Source of the DNA: Halalkalibacter alkalisediminis
Lineage (GTDB): Bacteria; Bacillota; Bacilli; Bacillales; Bacillaceae_D
Direction: 5' to 3'
Assembly (NCBI RefSeq): GCF_028610705.1
Contig: NZ_JAQQWT010000004.1
Span: forward strand, 1 to 51,837
DNA: 51,837 nucleotides
The position numbers were made by a program, and so were the translations under genes. Positions 17,662 through 26,832 of this stretch are shown one piece after another; the stretch's first letter is position 1, and each line of letters begins with the position of its first letter. The notes beneath the pieces were generated by a model. The model saw only the letters and a program-made list of their open reading frames with translations, had not been told where the DNA came from and ran no database searches.

Positions 17662-18669
17662 TTGTCTCAGTGGATCCTCATTCGAACGTTATTAGCTCAT
17701 ATTCCTCTTGTTGTAAAATTGGCTTTTGCCGTTATCAGTACAGGAGTTAGCGTGGGGGCGGTTGTTCATATTCTTGAACCCAATAAATTTCCGTCTTGGT
17801 TTGATGGAATTTGGTGGGCTTTTGTTACAGTTTCAACTGTTGGCTATGGTGATTTTGTCCCAGAGTCTACGATGACGAGAGTGCTAGCGATTCTTCTTAT
17901 TTTTGTCGGTGTTGGCTTTATGACCTTACTAGTTACCTCGTTTGCAGGGGCTGCTGTTCAGATCAATCTATCGACAAGAGAAGGAGATGTTTCTTTTGTC
18001 GGTGAAGGGCATGTGATCATCATTGGTTGGAATGAACGAAGTCGTCATACCATCGCAACGATCAACAAAGAAAAGCCTCATCTGAAGATTGTATTAATTG
18101 ACGATTCATTAACAGAGCTCCCTAAATTTTATAAAAACATTCATTTTGTAAAAGGAAATAGTAGTGAAGATGCTGTTTTGAAGCAAGCTAATATTGGTCT
18201 CGCGTCCGTCGTTTTGGTTACGGCTAATACTCAAGCGAATGAATTCTCTGCCGATGCTCGTTCGGTTTTAACCACGCTTGCGGTCAAGGGACAAAATCCT
18301 TCTGTGTATACAATCGTGGAGTTACTGACAAAAGACCAAGTGGCGAACGCTAAGCGTGCAGGAGCGGACACATGCATTATATCAACCTTGCTTACAGGAG
18401 ATCTTTTGACTTCGACTCTTCTTCATCCTAAAACAAGTGAGGTCATTAGAGAATTGTTTGAATTTGAGCGAATGAGCTTAATTTCCTTCAGGTCTTTAGA
18501 CCACTCTTTAATCGGGGAACCCTTTGTTCAGGTATGGCCTAAAGCTTATCAAAATGGCGACCTGCCTTTAGGGATTAAAAGAGGCGAGCAGATTTTCATT
18601 CATCCACCCGCTTCCCTTGAACTTCAGACGGACGATCAATTAATTGTCATTGTTAGTCCAACAAAGTAA
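17662..18669 (+). CDS. yugO: potassium channel YugO (two-helix pore with RCK domain)
   Basis: About 335 aa. TM1 (about 18-38), pore loop with selectivity filter TVGYGD (59-64), TM2 (73-97), then an RCK/TrkA-N domain (GHVIIIGWNERSR, a Rossmann glycine region) and a C-terminal TrkA-C-like part. A K+ channel of the MthK/YugO type; YugO of B. subtilis carries electrical signals in biofilms. The start is the TTG at 17662 with GGAGG 7 nt upstream; the open frame reaches 21 codons further up without a site. The 3' end overlaps the convergent yugN stop by 17 nt. Confidence 0.92.
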   Translation: MSQWILIRTLLAHIPLVVKLAFAVISTGVSVGAVVHILEPNKFPSWFDGIWWAFVTVSTVGYGDFVPESTMTRVLAILLIFVGVGFMTLLVTSFAGAAVQINLSTREGDVSFVGEGHVIIIGWNERSRHTIATINKEKPHLKIVLIDDSLTELPKFYKNIHFVKGNSSEDAVLKQANIGLASVVLVTANTQANEFSADARSVLTTLAVKGQNPSVYTIVELLTKDQVANAKRAGADTCIISTLLTGDLLTSTLLHPKTSEVIRELFEFERMSLISFRSLDHSLIGEPFVQVWPKAYQNGDLPLGIKRGEQIFIHPPASLELQTDDQLIVIVSPTK

Positions 18670-19075
18670 GTTCGAGCTCTTGAATTAAGCTCTGTGCAGT
18701 AGGCATGTATTTAGGATCAACATTGCTGTCTTTATCAACGGGTTCTTGAAACTGGTTGAAAGAGCTATTTAAATTCATCCCAACTAATCCGTTAAACACA
18801 TCTGGATTATCATCAAGCCCTTCTTGATACACATGATTTAAAACAAAGGGAGTGCCTATTTCAACGGTAACTCCTCTTTGGTCTAACTCCCCATCGACCG
18901 CTTTAAATGGAAGACGTAAGAATGTATACCCTTCTTCTTCATCAATTTTATAATCAAAACATCCATGGTCGTATTCCCATCCTCCTCCGATCGCATATCC
19001 AAGAGGCTTCAGTTTATCTTCTAATTCTTTTAATTTAAATTGTTTCCCTTCAACGGCAGATCGAAGAGTAATCAT
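18653..19075 (-). CDS. yugN: YugN-family protein
   Basis: About 140 aa, no signal or membrane helix. Recognised by its resemblance to YugN (MITLRSAVEGKQF, KLKPLGYAIGGGWEYDHGCFDYKI) and by position between yugO and pgi as in B. subtilis. No biochemical role is established. I prefer the ATG at 19075 (AAAGG 9 nt upstream) to the one at 19084. It converges on yugO with overlapping stops, so any shared termination must occur inside coding sequence. Confidence 0.85.
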   Translation of the reverse strand: MITLRSAVEGKQFKLKELEDKLKPLGYAIGGGWEYDHGCFDYKIDEEEGYTFLRLPFKAVDGELDQRGVTVEIGTPFVLNHVYQEGLDDNPDVFNGLVGMNLNSSFNQFQEPVDKDSNVDPKYMPTAQSLIQELELTLLD

Positions 19076-19158
19076 CTCCCTCATCCTTTCGTGACTTCAC
19101 AGTATGATTGCTACTAGTGTGTCTCGCCTGCGTCTTTTTATGTACAGCTTCCCTGAAC

Positions 19159-19200
19159 AAAAAAGACTGCTAAGAGTCACTACTCTTAACAGTCTTCTTT
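19159..19200 (-). terminator. terminator of pgi
   Basis: Minus-strand stem GACTGTTAAGAGT / ACTCTTAGCAGTC followed by TTTTTT. Confidence 0.9.
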
Positions 19201-19201
19201 C

Positions 19202-20551
19202 TTATTTCAAACGAGCTTCTAGCTCTGCTTTTTCTTTTTCAAACCCTGGCTTGCCAAGGAGAGCAAACATATTCTTTTTGTAAGCTTCTACCCCTTCTTG
19301 GTCAAACGGATTCACGCCTAATAAGTATCCGCTAATGCCAACCGCTTTTTCGAAGAAGTACACTAAGTAACCGAAGTAGTACTCATTTAGTTCTGGTACA
19401 TTCACAATCAGGTTTGGTACGCCTCCATCTGTATGAGCAAGCATCGTTCCTTGGAACGCTTTTTTGTTGACGAAATCCATCGTTTCACCAGCAAGATAGT
19501 TCAAACCATCTAAGTCACTTGCAGCTTCTTCAATCGTTACATGTTCACGTACTTTATCGACATTAATAATAGTTTCCATTAAGTCACGGCGACCATCTTG
19601 TACGTATTGTCCCATAGAGTGAAGATCAGTTGAAAAGTCTACAGATGCCGGGAAAATTCCCTTGCCATCTTTTCCTTCACTTTCCCCAAATAATTGCTTC
19701 CACCATTCAGATACGAAGTGAAGGGAAGGCTCATAGTTAACCATTAATTCAATTGTTTTGCCTTTGTTGTAAAGAGCATTACGAACTGCAGCATATTGGT
19801 ACGATTCGTTTTCCGCAAGATTTGGGTTAGAGAAATCTTCACTAGCCGCAGCTGCCCCTTTCATCATGGCTTCAATATCAAGACCACTCACGGCAATCGG
19901 CAAAAGCCCAACTGCTGTTAATACAGAGAAACGGCCACCGACATCATCAGGAACAACAAATGTTTCATATCCCTCTTCTGTAGCTAGTGTTTTTAACGCA
20001 CCTTTTGTACGGTCTGTTGTTGCGTAAATACGTTTACGAGCTTCTTCTTGTCCATATTTCTTTTCTAAGTAATCACGGAACACACGGAACGCAATCGCTG
20101 GCTCTGTTGTTGTACCTGATTTAGAAATCACATTAACCGATATATCTTTGCCTTCAATCAGGTTTAGAAGATCTTTTAAATACGTTGAGCTAATGTTTTG
20201 ACCGACAAAGAATACTTGAGGGGTTTTACGCTCTTCTTTTGAAAGGTTGTTATAAAACGTATGATTTAAAGCTTCAATCGCTGCTCGAGCCCCTAAGTAA
20301 GATCCGCCAATTCCGATTACGAGTAAGACATCGGAATCACTTTGGATTTTTTCGGCCGCCGCTTGAATTCGAGCAAATTCTTCACGATCATAATTTTTCG
20401 GAAGGTCAATCCACCCTAGGTAGTCGCTACCTGCCCCTGTTCCGTTATGTAATGCTTCATGTGCAGCTGTAACTGCCCCTTGCATATAGTCAATTTCGTG
20501 TTGATTAAAGAATGTTAATGCTTTTGTGTAGTCAAAACGTACTTTTTCCAT
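19202..20551 (-). CDS. pgi: glucose-6-phosphate isomerase
   Basis: 449 aa, the bacterial Gram-positive length. Interconverts glucose-6-phosphate and fructose-6-phosphate in glycolysis. Motifs: [21 protein letters not shown] (sugar phosphate loop), [13 protein letters not shown], and the catalytic Glu region [13 protein letters not shown]. Start ATG at 20551 with GGAGG 8 nt upstream; the in-frame ATG at 20566 lies within that site. Same place as in B. subtilis, between yugN and the yugJ/K alcohol dehydrogenase. Confidence 0.96.
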   Translation of the reverse strand: MEKVRFDYTKALTFFNQHEIDYMQGAVTAAHEALHNGTGAGSDYLGWIDLPKNYDREEFARIQAAAEKIQSDSDVLLVIGIGGSYLGARAAIEALNHTFYNNLSKEERKTPQVFFVGQNISSTYLKDLLNLIEGKDISVNVISKSGTTTEPAIAFRVFRDYLEKKYGQEEARKRIYATTDRTKGALKTLATEEGYETFVVPDDVGGRFSVLTAVGLLPIAVSGLDIEAMMKGAAAASEDFSNPNLAENESYQYAAVRNALYNKGKTIELMVNYEPSLHFVSEWWKQLFGESEGKDGKGIFPASVDFSTDLHSMGQYVQDGRRDLMETIINVDKVREHVTIEEAASDLDGLNYLAGETMDFVNKKAFQGTMLAHTDGGVPNLIVNVPELNEYYFGYLVYFFEKAVGISGYLLGVNPFDQEGVEAYKKNMFALLGKPGFEKEKAELEARLK

Positions 20552-20675
20552 GATTTCATCCTCCATACCTTAATATGAGATTCTCCTTCTTCACTTTATC
20601 GAAAGAGGCAGAAAGAATCAAGCTCGCCTTTTAATTAAAAAAGGCAATTTAAAGGTTTTCTGCCTTTTTAGCTGA

Positions 20676-20716
20676 TCAAATAGGCGAGAGGACCAACTAC
20701 TTGGTCCTCTCGCCTA
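20676..20716 (-). terminator. terminator of the alcohol dehydrogenase gene
   Basis: A perfect 16-bp stem (TAGGCGAGAGGACCAA / TTGGTCCTCTCGCCTA). Confidence 0.9.
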
Positions 20717-20718
20717 CT

Positions 20719-21882
20719 TTAAAGGGCTGCCGTTAAAATTTCTGTTACATCCTCTTTTGTTAATGGTTTGAAGTTACCAAATACTCCGCGATTAGACGCA
20801 AGGTCAGCCATTCGTTCTACTTGACTACGGTCAATGTCATAATCAGCTAAACGATTCGGTGCACCAAGTGATGTCCAGAAGGCTGATAACTTTTCAATGC
20901 CTTCAAGAGCAACCTCTTCCTCCGTTTTCCCTGCAGGATCTACTCCAAGAACTCTTGTCGCAAGTTGAACATGGCGGCTAATTCTCTCATTTAGTGTGTG
21001 GTGAAGCCAGTGAGGGAATAGAATAGCCAGGCCTCCAGCATGAGGAATGTCATAAACGGCTGAGACCGCATGTTCCATATTATGCGTAGCCCAATCCCCG
21101 CGTAATCCCATTTGTGTAATTCCGTTAAGAGCCATCGTTCCGCAATAAAGGATGATTTCTCTTAGATTTTCATTTTCTAAATCCTCAAGTAATCTCGGAG
21201 CCGTTTCCATAACCGTTAGTAAAATCGATTCCATAATGCGATCTTGTAAAGGGGTATGATCGGCTTTATGGAAATAGGCTTCAATGACATGACTCATCAT
21301 ATCAACGATGCCATATACCGTTTGATCCGTTGGAACGGAAATCGTATTTTTCGGGTCAAGAATTGAAAATTTAGGGAATGCCAAAGGATGGCTCCACCCT
21401 AATTTTTCGTTAATTTCCCAATTGGTTACAACAGAGCCAGAATTCATTTCTGAACCCGTTGCTGCTAGCGTTAAGACCGCCCCTAACGGAAGAGCCTCAG
21501 TTGGTTCTGCTTTTTTCGTAATAACATCCCATATGTCACCATCATACTTTGCCCCTACTACAATCGCTTTTGAGGCGTCAATTACACTTCCTCCGCCGAC
21601 AGCTAAAACGAGATCGATTTGATGTTGATGACAAAGCTCAATTCCTTTATGTACCGTTGTTAAGCGTGGGTTCGGTTCGACTCCAGCTAGCTCAGTAATG
21701 TTGACACCGGCCTCTTTCAGCTTGCTTACAACGAGATCATATAATCCATTCCTCTTTATGCTTCCACCGCCATAAACAAGAAGAACGTTGTTGCCATAAC
21801 TTTTTACCTCATTTACGAGTGCTTCATTTTGGCCCTTGCCAAAGATTAATTTCGTTGGGTTTTGAAATACAAATGGATCCAT
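20719..21882 (-). CDS. iron-containing alcohol dehydrogenase, YugJ/YugK type
   Basis: 387 aa, equal to YugJ of B. subtilis. Group III NAD(P)H-dependent alcohol (butanol) dehydrogenase: NAD motif [12 protein letters not shown], metal-binding His residues in [45 protein letters not shown]. Reduces aldehydes to alcohols in the cytoplasm during fermentation or detoxification. The ATG at 21882 has GGAGG 7 nt upstream; the open frame continues 58 codons further without one. YugJ and YugK are paralogues and only one is present here, so I leave the symbol blank. Confidence 0.93.
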   Translation of the reverse strand: MDPFVFQNPTKLIFGKGQNEALVNEVKSYGNNVLLVYGGGSIKRNGLYDLVVSKLKEAGVNITELAGVEPNPRLTTVHKGIELCHQHQIDLVLAVGGGSVIDASKAIVVGAKYDGDIWDVITKKAEPTEALPLGAVLTLAATGSEMNSGSVVTNWEINEKLGWSHPLAFPKFSILDPKNTISVPTDQTVYGIVDMMSHVIEAYFHKADHTPLQDRIMESILLTVMETAPRLLEDLENENLREIILYCGTMALNGITQMGLRGDWATHNMEHAVSAVYDIPHAGGLAILFPHWLHHTLNERISRHVQLATRVLGVDPAGKTEEEVALEGIEKLSAFWTSLGAPNRLADYDIDRSQVERMADLASNRGVFGNFKPLTKEDVTEILTAAL

Positions 21883-22109
21883 TGCTATTCCTCCTCGTAT
21901 ACCTTCTTTATTATTATTACCAATACATCTGTAAATGTAAACGATTGGCACTTGAATCTCATGCATATTTTCAAACGTTTCTAACCATGATAATGGGTGA
22001 GACACAACAATTAGAGTTGTGTACGGACATTTCAGGAAATCGAAACCGATTTTCAAGAGTTGTCTAGGTCATTTAAAAATGACTAAAACCATAACTGGAG
22101 GTGAATATT

Positions 22110-22337
22110 GTGAGCGGTATTCAACGTACAGCATTAGTTCTAGCGATTATTGGTGCAATCAACTGGGGACTTATCGGTTTCTTCCGTTTTGACCTTGTTG
22201 CAGCCATTTTCGGTGGTCAAGCAGCAGCTTTCTCACGTGTTATCTATGCCCTAGTTGGTTTAGCAGGTCTATATTGTATTTCCATTTTATTCAAGCCAGA
22301 TGAAGAGCTTGAACGTGTTCCAGAAACACAACGTTAA
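22110..22337 (+). CDS. yuzA: YuzA, DUF378 membrane protein
   Basis: 75 aa with two helices: ALVLAIIGAINWGLIGFF and VIYALVGLAGLYCISILF. The INWGLIG motif identifies DUF378. The GTG start at 22110 lies 7 nt after GGAGG; a GTG at 22101 overlaps the ribosome binding site and is rejected. Divergent from the alcohol dehydrogenase gene as in B. subtilis. No function is known. Confidence 0.9.
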   Translation: MSGIQRTALVLAIIGAINWGLIGFFRFDLVAAIFGGQAAAFSRVIYALVGLAGLYCISILFKPDEELERVPETQR

Positions 22338-22346
22338 TATGATGGC

Positions 22347-22382
22347 TTAGGCCTAACTCCCTTTTGAGTTAGGCCTTTCTTT
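22347..22382 (+). terminator. terminator of yuzA
   Basis: Stem AGGCCTAACTC / GAGTTAGGCCT followed by TTCTTT. Confidence 0.9.
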
Positions 22383-22446
22383 ATTAAAAATACGCTGTGG
22401 CGTCAGGCTTGCCGATCGTAACGTCCCTTCTTGTTCATAAAACAAA

Positions 22447-22537
22447 AGTAGCTAAAAACAAGAGCCAGCTTGCTATAAATATTAAAAAGTTGCTGAGATT
22501 TAGTGAAAAGTCACCAATAAAAGAGAAGTCGCTAATA
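22447..22537 (+). repeat. degenerate ~20-bp tandem repeat (AAGTYGCTAATAA-like)
   Basis: Copies begin at 22447 (AGTAGCTA), 22467 (AGCTTGCTA), 22488 (AGTTGCTGA), 22509 (AGTCACCAATAA) and 22527 (AGTCGCTAATA). Spacing is 18-21 bp. Confidence 0.6.
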
Positions 22538-22651
22538 TATGGCATTATATTTTAGAAGTCACAGTGATTTTCGTATTGTTGCAAAAAAAACCTGATTCCC
22601 TCTAACTTTTGAGACAATTCAGTAAGGATTTTCTCAACCCGATCGATAGGT

Positions 22652-22681
22652 AAAAAAAAACACCCATAACGGGTGCTTTTT
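22652..22681 (-). terminator. terminator of yugI
   Basis: Minus-strand stem GCACCC / GGGTG plus nine T. Confidence 0.85.
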
Positions 22682-22683
22682 CC

Positions 22684-23115
22684 TTATTTCTTAGCGCGCT
22701 TGTTTAAGTCTGCTTGGATTTCGTTAGATTGCTTTAACCATTCTTTAAGCTTATCTTCTAACGTGTTGAATCCTTGTTGTTGTTGCTTTTGTGGTTGTGG
22801 CTTACGTCCACCGCCACCACCAGCGTTGCCAGCAGGACGTGGCTTGTGAGCCGGACGAGCTGGACGCTCTGGAGCTTCTTGCGTTGCACGGATAGAAAGT
22901 GAGATTTTACCTGACTCCTCTTCAACATTCATAATTTTCACTTTCACTTCGTCTCCAACTTTAAGAACATCGTTGATATCCTTAACGAATCCGTGTGCTA
23001 CTTCTGAAATATGAACTAATCCTTGTTTTTTCTCATCAAGTGCTACGAACGCACCAAACGGCTTGATGCCAGTAACTTTTCCTTCTACAATACTGCCTAC
23101 TTCATAATTTGACAT
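22684..23115 (-). CDS. yugI: S1-domain RNA-binding general stress protein YugI (GSP13)
   Basis: 143 aa. The S1 domain fills residues 4-76 (GSIVEGKVTGIKPFGAFVALDE, GLVHISEVAHGFVKDI, KISLSIRA). A disordered basic/Gly/Gln linker (about 78-115) and a short helix (LEDKLKEWLKQSNEI) follow, longer than B. subtilis YugI. S1 proteins of this kind bind RNA or ribosomes; GSP13 is a stress-induced ribosome-associated protein. The start at MSNYEVG (23115) aligns with the family; an in-frame ATG two codons upstream (23121) is also near AGGAG. Confidence 0.9.
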   Translation of the reverse strand: MSNYEVGSIVEGKVTGIKPFGAFVALDEKKQGLVHISEVAHGFVKDINDVLKVGDEVKVKIMNVEEESGKISLSIRATQEAPERPARPAHKPRPAGNAGGGGGRKPQPQKQQQQGFNTLEDKLKEWLKQSNEIQADLNKRAKK

Positions 23116-23320
23116 ATACATACATCTCCTAGATAATTTTTAACCTTTTAATTTTAACACAATTATTGCATTAACGCAAAATTGTCTATGGGCTCCTTGT
23201 AGTTATACCTCATTTTCAACTAATTAAAACCAATAAAATCAAGCGATTCGGCTTAATGAGAATTATTTTTTTTCTTGAATTCACTGGTGTTGCACCGTTA
23301 CAAAAGAAACTACTCCATAC

Positions 23321-23350
23321 AAAAAACCGCTAAGCCTTTAGCGGTTTTTT
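23321..23350 (-). terminator. terminator of the helicase gene
   Basis: Stem AACCGCTAAA / TTTAGCGGTT (A-rich and T-rich flanks). Confidence 0.88.
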
Positions 23351-23354
23351 TCCA

Positions 23355-24494
23355 TTATTTACTATTTAATTTTCCACGAGCTAAAATACGTTCTTCTAAC
23401 TTCACTTTAAGATCTCTGCGGTATTTATCAAGCTTGTATTCGTCTTTTCGATCAATAAAGGTGATGACTGACCCACTTTTCCCCATTCTTCCTGTACGAC
23501 CCGCACGGTGTAAATAGCTATCTGGACTAGCAGGTGGATCTAATTGGATAATATGAGTTACGTCATCGACATCCAGACCGCGCGCCGCCACATCCGTTGC
23601 AACTAGAATGTGCGTTTCTCCTTTATGGAATGATTTTAAGGCATGTTCGCGCTCATGCTTGGATTGCTCCGATGATAGGGCGAGTGTTTTAATTCCTTTA
23701 TATGAAAACTTCTCAGCTGTTTCACTTACTTTATCTAACTGGTTCACAAAGACAATGCCTTTTTCAATGTTCTCAGCGTGAATTAAGCGCCTTGCTACAT
23801 CGATTTTGTCTCTTTCATCAACTCGAATAAAAAGGTGGTCGACTGATTCTGTATTTACTAAGCCCCCTTCAGCTTGTAATTCCACAACGAATGGAGCAGC
23901 ATCTGCCACTTGCTGCGCAAAATCTTTTGGAATCGTAGCTGATACGAATAAAAATTGAGTATCACGTCCTGCGCGCTTGGCAATTTGCATCGTCGCTTCC
24001 CAAGATGAATGCTCCGCCATCATTCGATCCGCTTCATCAACAGCTACCACTTGGACCTCATGAAGTTTAAGTTTTTTCATTTCAATTAACTCAAGCAACC
24101 GTCCTGGTGTTCCAATTGCCAGCTGTGGCTTTTGTTTTTTTAGCTTTTCAACTTGGCGTTTAATATTCGCGCCACCGATATAAGAACCCACTTCAATCGG
24201 TTCATTCTTCGTTAAACTTTTGGCTACTTCTACGACTTGCATCGCAAGCTCCTGAGTTGGTGCTAACACAACGACCTGTAAGCCTTTTTTATCTTTTTCT
24301 ATCTTTGCTAAAGCTGGTAATAAAAAAGCAAGTGTCTTTCCGGTTCCCGTTTGCGACCTTGCAATTAAGCTTTGACCTTGTAACGCCTCTGGTATCATTT
24401 TAGCTTGGATGTCCGTTGGTTCACTGACTCCTTGCTCGGTTAATGCTTCTTTTAAAAAACTTGGTAAAACGTTAAACGAAAATGTTTCGCTCAT
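23355..24494 (-). CDS. DEAD-box RNA helicase, YfmL-like
   Basis: 379 aa, a bare helicase core without C-terminal extension, like YfmL of B. subtilis (376 aa), which is linked to ribosome assembly. Motifs in order: Q-motif region (TEQGVSEPTDIQ), I (ARSQTGTGKT), Ia (APTQELA), Ib (TPGRLL), II (VDEADRM, so DEAD), III (SATIP), IV (GIVFVNQL), V (VATDVAARGLD), VI (HRAGRTGRMG). ATP-dependent RNA unwinding in the cytoplasm. Inserted, together with thiM, between yugI and alaT relative to B. subtilis order. Coupled 21 bp behind thiM. Confidence 0.92.
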   Translation of the reverse strand: MSETFSFNVLPSFLKEALTEQGVSEPTDIQAKMIPEALQGQSLIARSQTGTGKTLAFLLPALAKIEKDKKGLQVVVLAPTQELAMQVVEVAKSLTKNEPIEVGSYIGGANIKRQVEKLKKQKPQLAIGTPGRLLELIEMKKLKLHEVQVVAVDEADRMMAEHSSWEATMQIAKRAGRDTQFLFVSATIPKDFAQQVADAAPFVVELQAEGGLVNTESVDHLFIRVDERDKIDVARRLIHAENIEKGIVFVNQLDKVSETAEKFSYKGIKTLALSSEQSKHEREHALKSFHKGETHILVATDVAARGLDVDDVTHIIQLDPPASPDSYLHRAGRTGRMGKSGSVITFIDRKDEYKLDKYRRDLKVKLEERILARGKLNSK

Positions 24495-24515
24495 GATATT
24501 CCCTCTTTCTGTTCT

Positions 24516-25319
24516 TTACGCCTGATTCCGACGTAGCTGTTCAACTTGTTGATCCGTTAATGAAAATAGTTGATTTAAAAACGCTTGCTGGAAGGATCCA
24601 ATTCCTTCTTCATTTGTTTGCTGAAATGCTTGCTCACCCGCAATCCCAAAGTAAGCAACCGCGTCTGCTGCAGCATGGATCATATCATGACGTCTGACAG
24701 CCACAAATGCCCCAATGACAGCCCCTAATAAACAGCCAGTTCCGACTACTTTTGTTAACCACGGGTGGCCATTATGAAGACTGTGGACGCTCGTTCCATC
24801 TGTTACAATGTCTGTCTCTCCTGTTAGGACACAGATGCACTTAAATTGCTTGGCAGCCTGTTTAGCTACCTCGATTTTATCCCCATCCATCGAACCATCG
24901 ACACCTTTGACAGAAGCCTCCACACCCATTAACGATGCAATTTCCCCTGCGTTACCTCGTAACACACTAATCTTAACTTGTTCCAATAAACGTTTACTCA
25001 TGTCTGTTCGAAAGGTTGTAGCCCCCGCGCCTACTGGATCTAAAACAACAGGTACACCAGCTTGATTTGCAGCTTGTCCAGCGACAACCATATTGTCTAT
25101 TTGTTCAGAAGACAGCGTTCCGATATTAAGAAGTAATGCACCCGCTATCCTTGCCAAATCGGCTACTTCCTCTTTTGCATAAGCCATAACAGGAGAAGCC
25201 CCTAAAGCAAGCAAGCCATTAGCCGTAAAATTGGTAACAACGACATTGGTCATACAATGGACCAATGGGTTCTCTTGACGAATACGATCTATACTCATTT
25301 CGTTCACACCTTCCAACAT
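24516..25319 (-). CDS. thiM: hydroxyethylthiazole kinase ThiM
   Basis: About 267 aa. Phosphorylates 5-(2-hydroxyethyl)-4-methylthiazole for thiamine salvage. Landmarks: NPLVHCMTNVVVTNFTANGLLALGASPVM (substrate loop), LDPVGAGAT, LRGNAGEI, and the catalytic VVGTGCLLGAVIG (active-site Cys). Two starts fit: ATG at 25319 (AAAGG 7 nt upstream; N-terminus length as in B. subtilis) or ATG at 25298 (GGAAGGTG upstream). No TPP riboswitch is visible upstream, and no thiE or thiD adjoins. It probably shares a transcript with the helicase gene. Confidence 0.94.
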   Translation of the reverse strand: MLEGVNEMSIDRIRQENPLVHCMTNVVVTNFTANGLLALGASPVMAYAKEEVADLARIAGALLLNIGTLSSEQIDNMVVAGQAANQAGVPVVLDPVGAGATTFRTDMSKRLLEQVKISVLRGNAGEIASLMGVEASVKGVDGSMDGDKIEVAKQAAKQFKCICVLTGETDIVTDGTSVHSLHNGHPWLTKVVGTGCLLGAVIGAFVAVRRHDMIHAAADAVAYFGIAGEQAFQQTNEEGIGSFQQAFLNQLFSLTDQQVEQLRRNQA

Positions 25320-25450
25320 ATCATAACCTTTAAAAAATTTTACCGTTTTTCTCTTCTGAAAACAAATTTAACTATTTTCTGATGATTATGTATATATTTC
25401 AGATAGATGACCATAATGGTTATTACAATCGTATTCCCCCTACGAATAAA

Positions 25451-25482
25451 GGCAAGAGCCATTGCTCTTGCCAATTTTTTTA
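25451..25482. terminator. hairpin terminator between alaT and thiM
   Basis: Stem GGCAAGAGC / GCTCTTGCC with AAT7 on the plus side and TTTATT on the minus side; by gene direction it serves alaT. Confidence 0.7.
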
Positions 25483-25518
25483 TCTAGGCCTTTGCCAAAA
25501 GCCATCTAATAGGCTTAA

Positions 25519-25561
25519 GAATGAATGAACCTGCTTCCCAATCAGCATGGTTTCATTCTGG
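25519..25561. repeat. long hairpin (inverted repeat)
   Basis: AGAATGAA...ACC-TGCT pairs with AGCA-TGGT-TTCATTCT around the loop TCCCAATC. Longer than needed for a terminator and not followed by T on the minus strand. Confidence 0.6.
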
Positions 25562-25656
25562 CGGAGGCTTATTTTTTTTAGCTTCCCTTTCAAACAACAT
25601 ACCGCAAAACAATTACGCTGCAAAATCGATATGAAGGGGCGAACTGACTATCTCGT

Positions 25657-26832
25657 TTACTTAATCTTCTTCAAAAATCGTCCAATTCGTTCTACTGACT
25701 GCTCTAAGTTATCCATTGAAGTCGCATAGGAACAACGAATGTGTCCTTCGCCACCTTCTCCAAACACATGTCCTGGAACAACAGCTACCCGTTCCTCAAG
25801 TAAAAGTCTTTCTGCAAATTCTTCTGACGTAAGTCCTGTCTTCTCAATTGATGGAAAGGCATAAAAAGCTCCACCTGGAGTGTGACAAGGTAATCCGATT
25901 TCGCCAAATGATTTGACGATATAGTTTCTTCTTTGTTTATAGGATTGCTTCATTCGTTCAATATCATCCATGCCACTCTTTAAAGCCTCAAGCGCTCCGT
26001 ATTGAGCCATAGAAGGGGCACACATTAAACTGTACTGATGGAGCTTCAACATCGCAGCAAGCAAGTCTGGAGGGGCTAGAACGAAACCTAAGCGCCAACC
26101 TGTCATCGCAAACGATTTAGAAAAACCAGAGATTAAGATCGTTCTTTCTTTCATATTAGGAAGCGAAGCAAAGCTAACATGATCCTCATCATAGCTTAGT
26201 TCTGCATAAATTTCATCGGAAAAAACAAGCAAATCATAACGCTCAGCCAAATCAGCGATTTCTTGCATTTCTTTCCCGTTCATTGTCGCTCCCGTTGGAT
26301 TATTGGGAAAACAAAGCATGAGTGCTTTTGTCTTCGGTGTAATCGCTGCTTCAATTTGATCAGCAGATACTTTAAATTGATCTTCCTTAATCGTGCCAAT
26401 CGAAACAGCCACACCTCCAGCCATTTGAACAAGTGGAACGTAGGATACAAAGCTCGGTTCTACAATAATAACTTCATCGCCTTCATTTAAAATGGCCCTC
26501 ATTCCAATATCAATCGCTTCACTCGCCCCAACTGTAACAAGCGCTTCCGTTTCCGGATTATAGTCAACCGAGAATCTCTTGCTCATGTAATTGGTAATTT
26601 CTTTTCTTAACTCTAATAAACCTGCATTGGCCGTATAAGCCGTAAATCCTCTTTCTAAAGAAGAGATACTCGCTTCTCTAACATTCCAAGGTGTAACAAA
26701 ATCTGGTTCCCCCACCCCTAAAGAGATGATATTATCCATTTTAGAAGCTAGATCAAAAAATCTGCGAATACCAGATGGTTTGATGTTTTGTACACGTTCA
26801 GATAAACGTCGATTCAATTTCACTTCAGTCAT
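25657..26832 (-). CDS. alaT: alanine-type aminotransferase AlaT (YugH)
   Basis: 391 aa, fold-type I PLP aminotransferase. PLP/substrate motifs: FPNNPTGATM, SDEIYAELSYD, and SGFSKSFAMTGWRLG with the Schiff-base Lys. The C-terminus GHIRCSYATS holds the carboxylate-binding Arg. Its start overlaps the stop of the Lrp-type regulator by one base, the alaR-alaT operon of B. subtilis, where AlaT makes alanine from pyruvate. Substrate assignment rests on this synteny. Confidence 0.9.
   Translation of the reverse strand: MTEVKLNRRLSERVQNIKPSGIRRFFDLASKMDNIISLGVGEPDFVTPWNVREASISSLERGFTAYTANAGLLELRKEITNYMSKRFSVDYNPETEALVTVGASEAIDIGMRAILNEGDEVIIVEPSFVSYVPLVQMAGGVAVSIGTIKEDQFKVSADQIEAAITPKTKALMLCFPNNPTGATMNGKEMQEIADLAERYDLLVFSDEIYAELSYDEDHVSFASLPNMKERTILISGFSKSFAMTGWRLGFVLAPPDLLAAMLKLHQYSLMCAPSMAQYGALEALKSGMDDIERMKQSYKQRRNYIVKSFGEIGLPCHTPGGAFYAFPSIEKTGLTSEEFAERLLLEERVAVVPGHVFGEGGEGHIRCSYATSMDNLEQSVERIGRFLKKIK

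Larger units (their letters stand above)
22338..22683. other. 346-bp gap between converging yuzA and yugI
   Basis: Contains both terminators and, between them, five degenerate copies of an AAGTcGCTAATAA-like word at a period near 20 bp. No coding region is supported. Confidence 0.7.
25320..25656. other. 337-bp gap between alaT stop and thiM start
   Basis: Holds the alaT terminator-like hairpin at 25451-25471 (GGCAAGAGC/GCTCTTGCC) and a second long hairpin at 25519-25561. A thiM promoter must lie here, but I could not pick a clear pair. No gene seen. Confidence 0.6.

Noticed and set aside
21940-21960. CcpA cre site near the alcohol dehydrogenase start
   Set aside because: TGTAAACGATTGGCA fits only the left half of the cre consensus; the conserved right-hand C is displaced.
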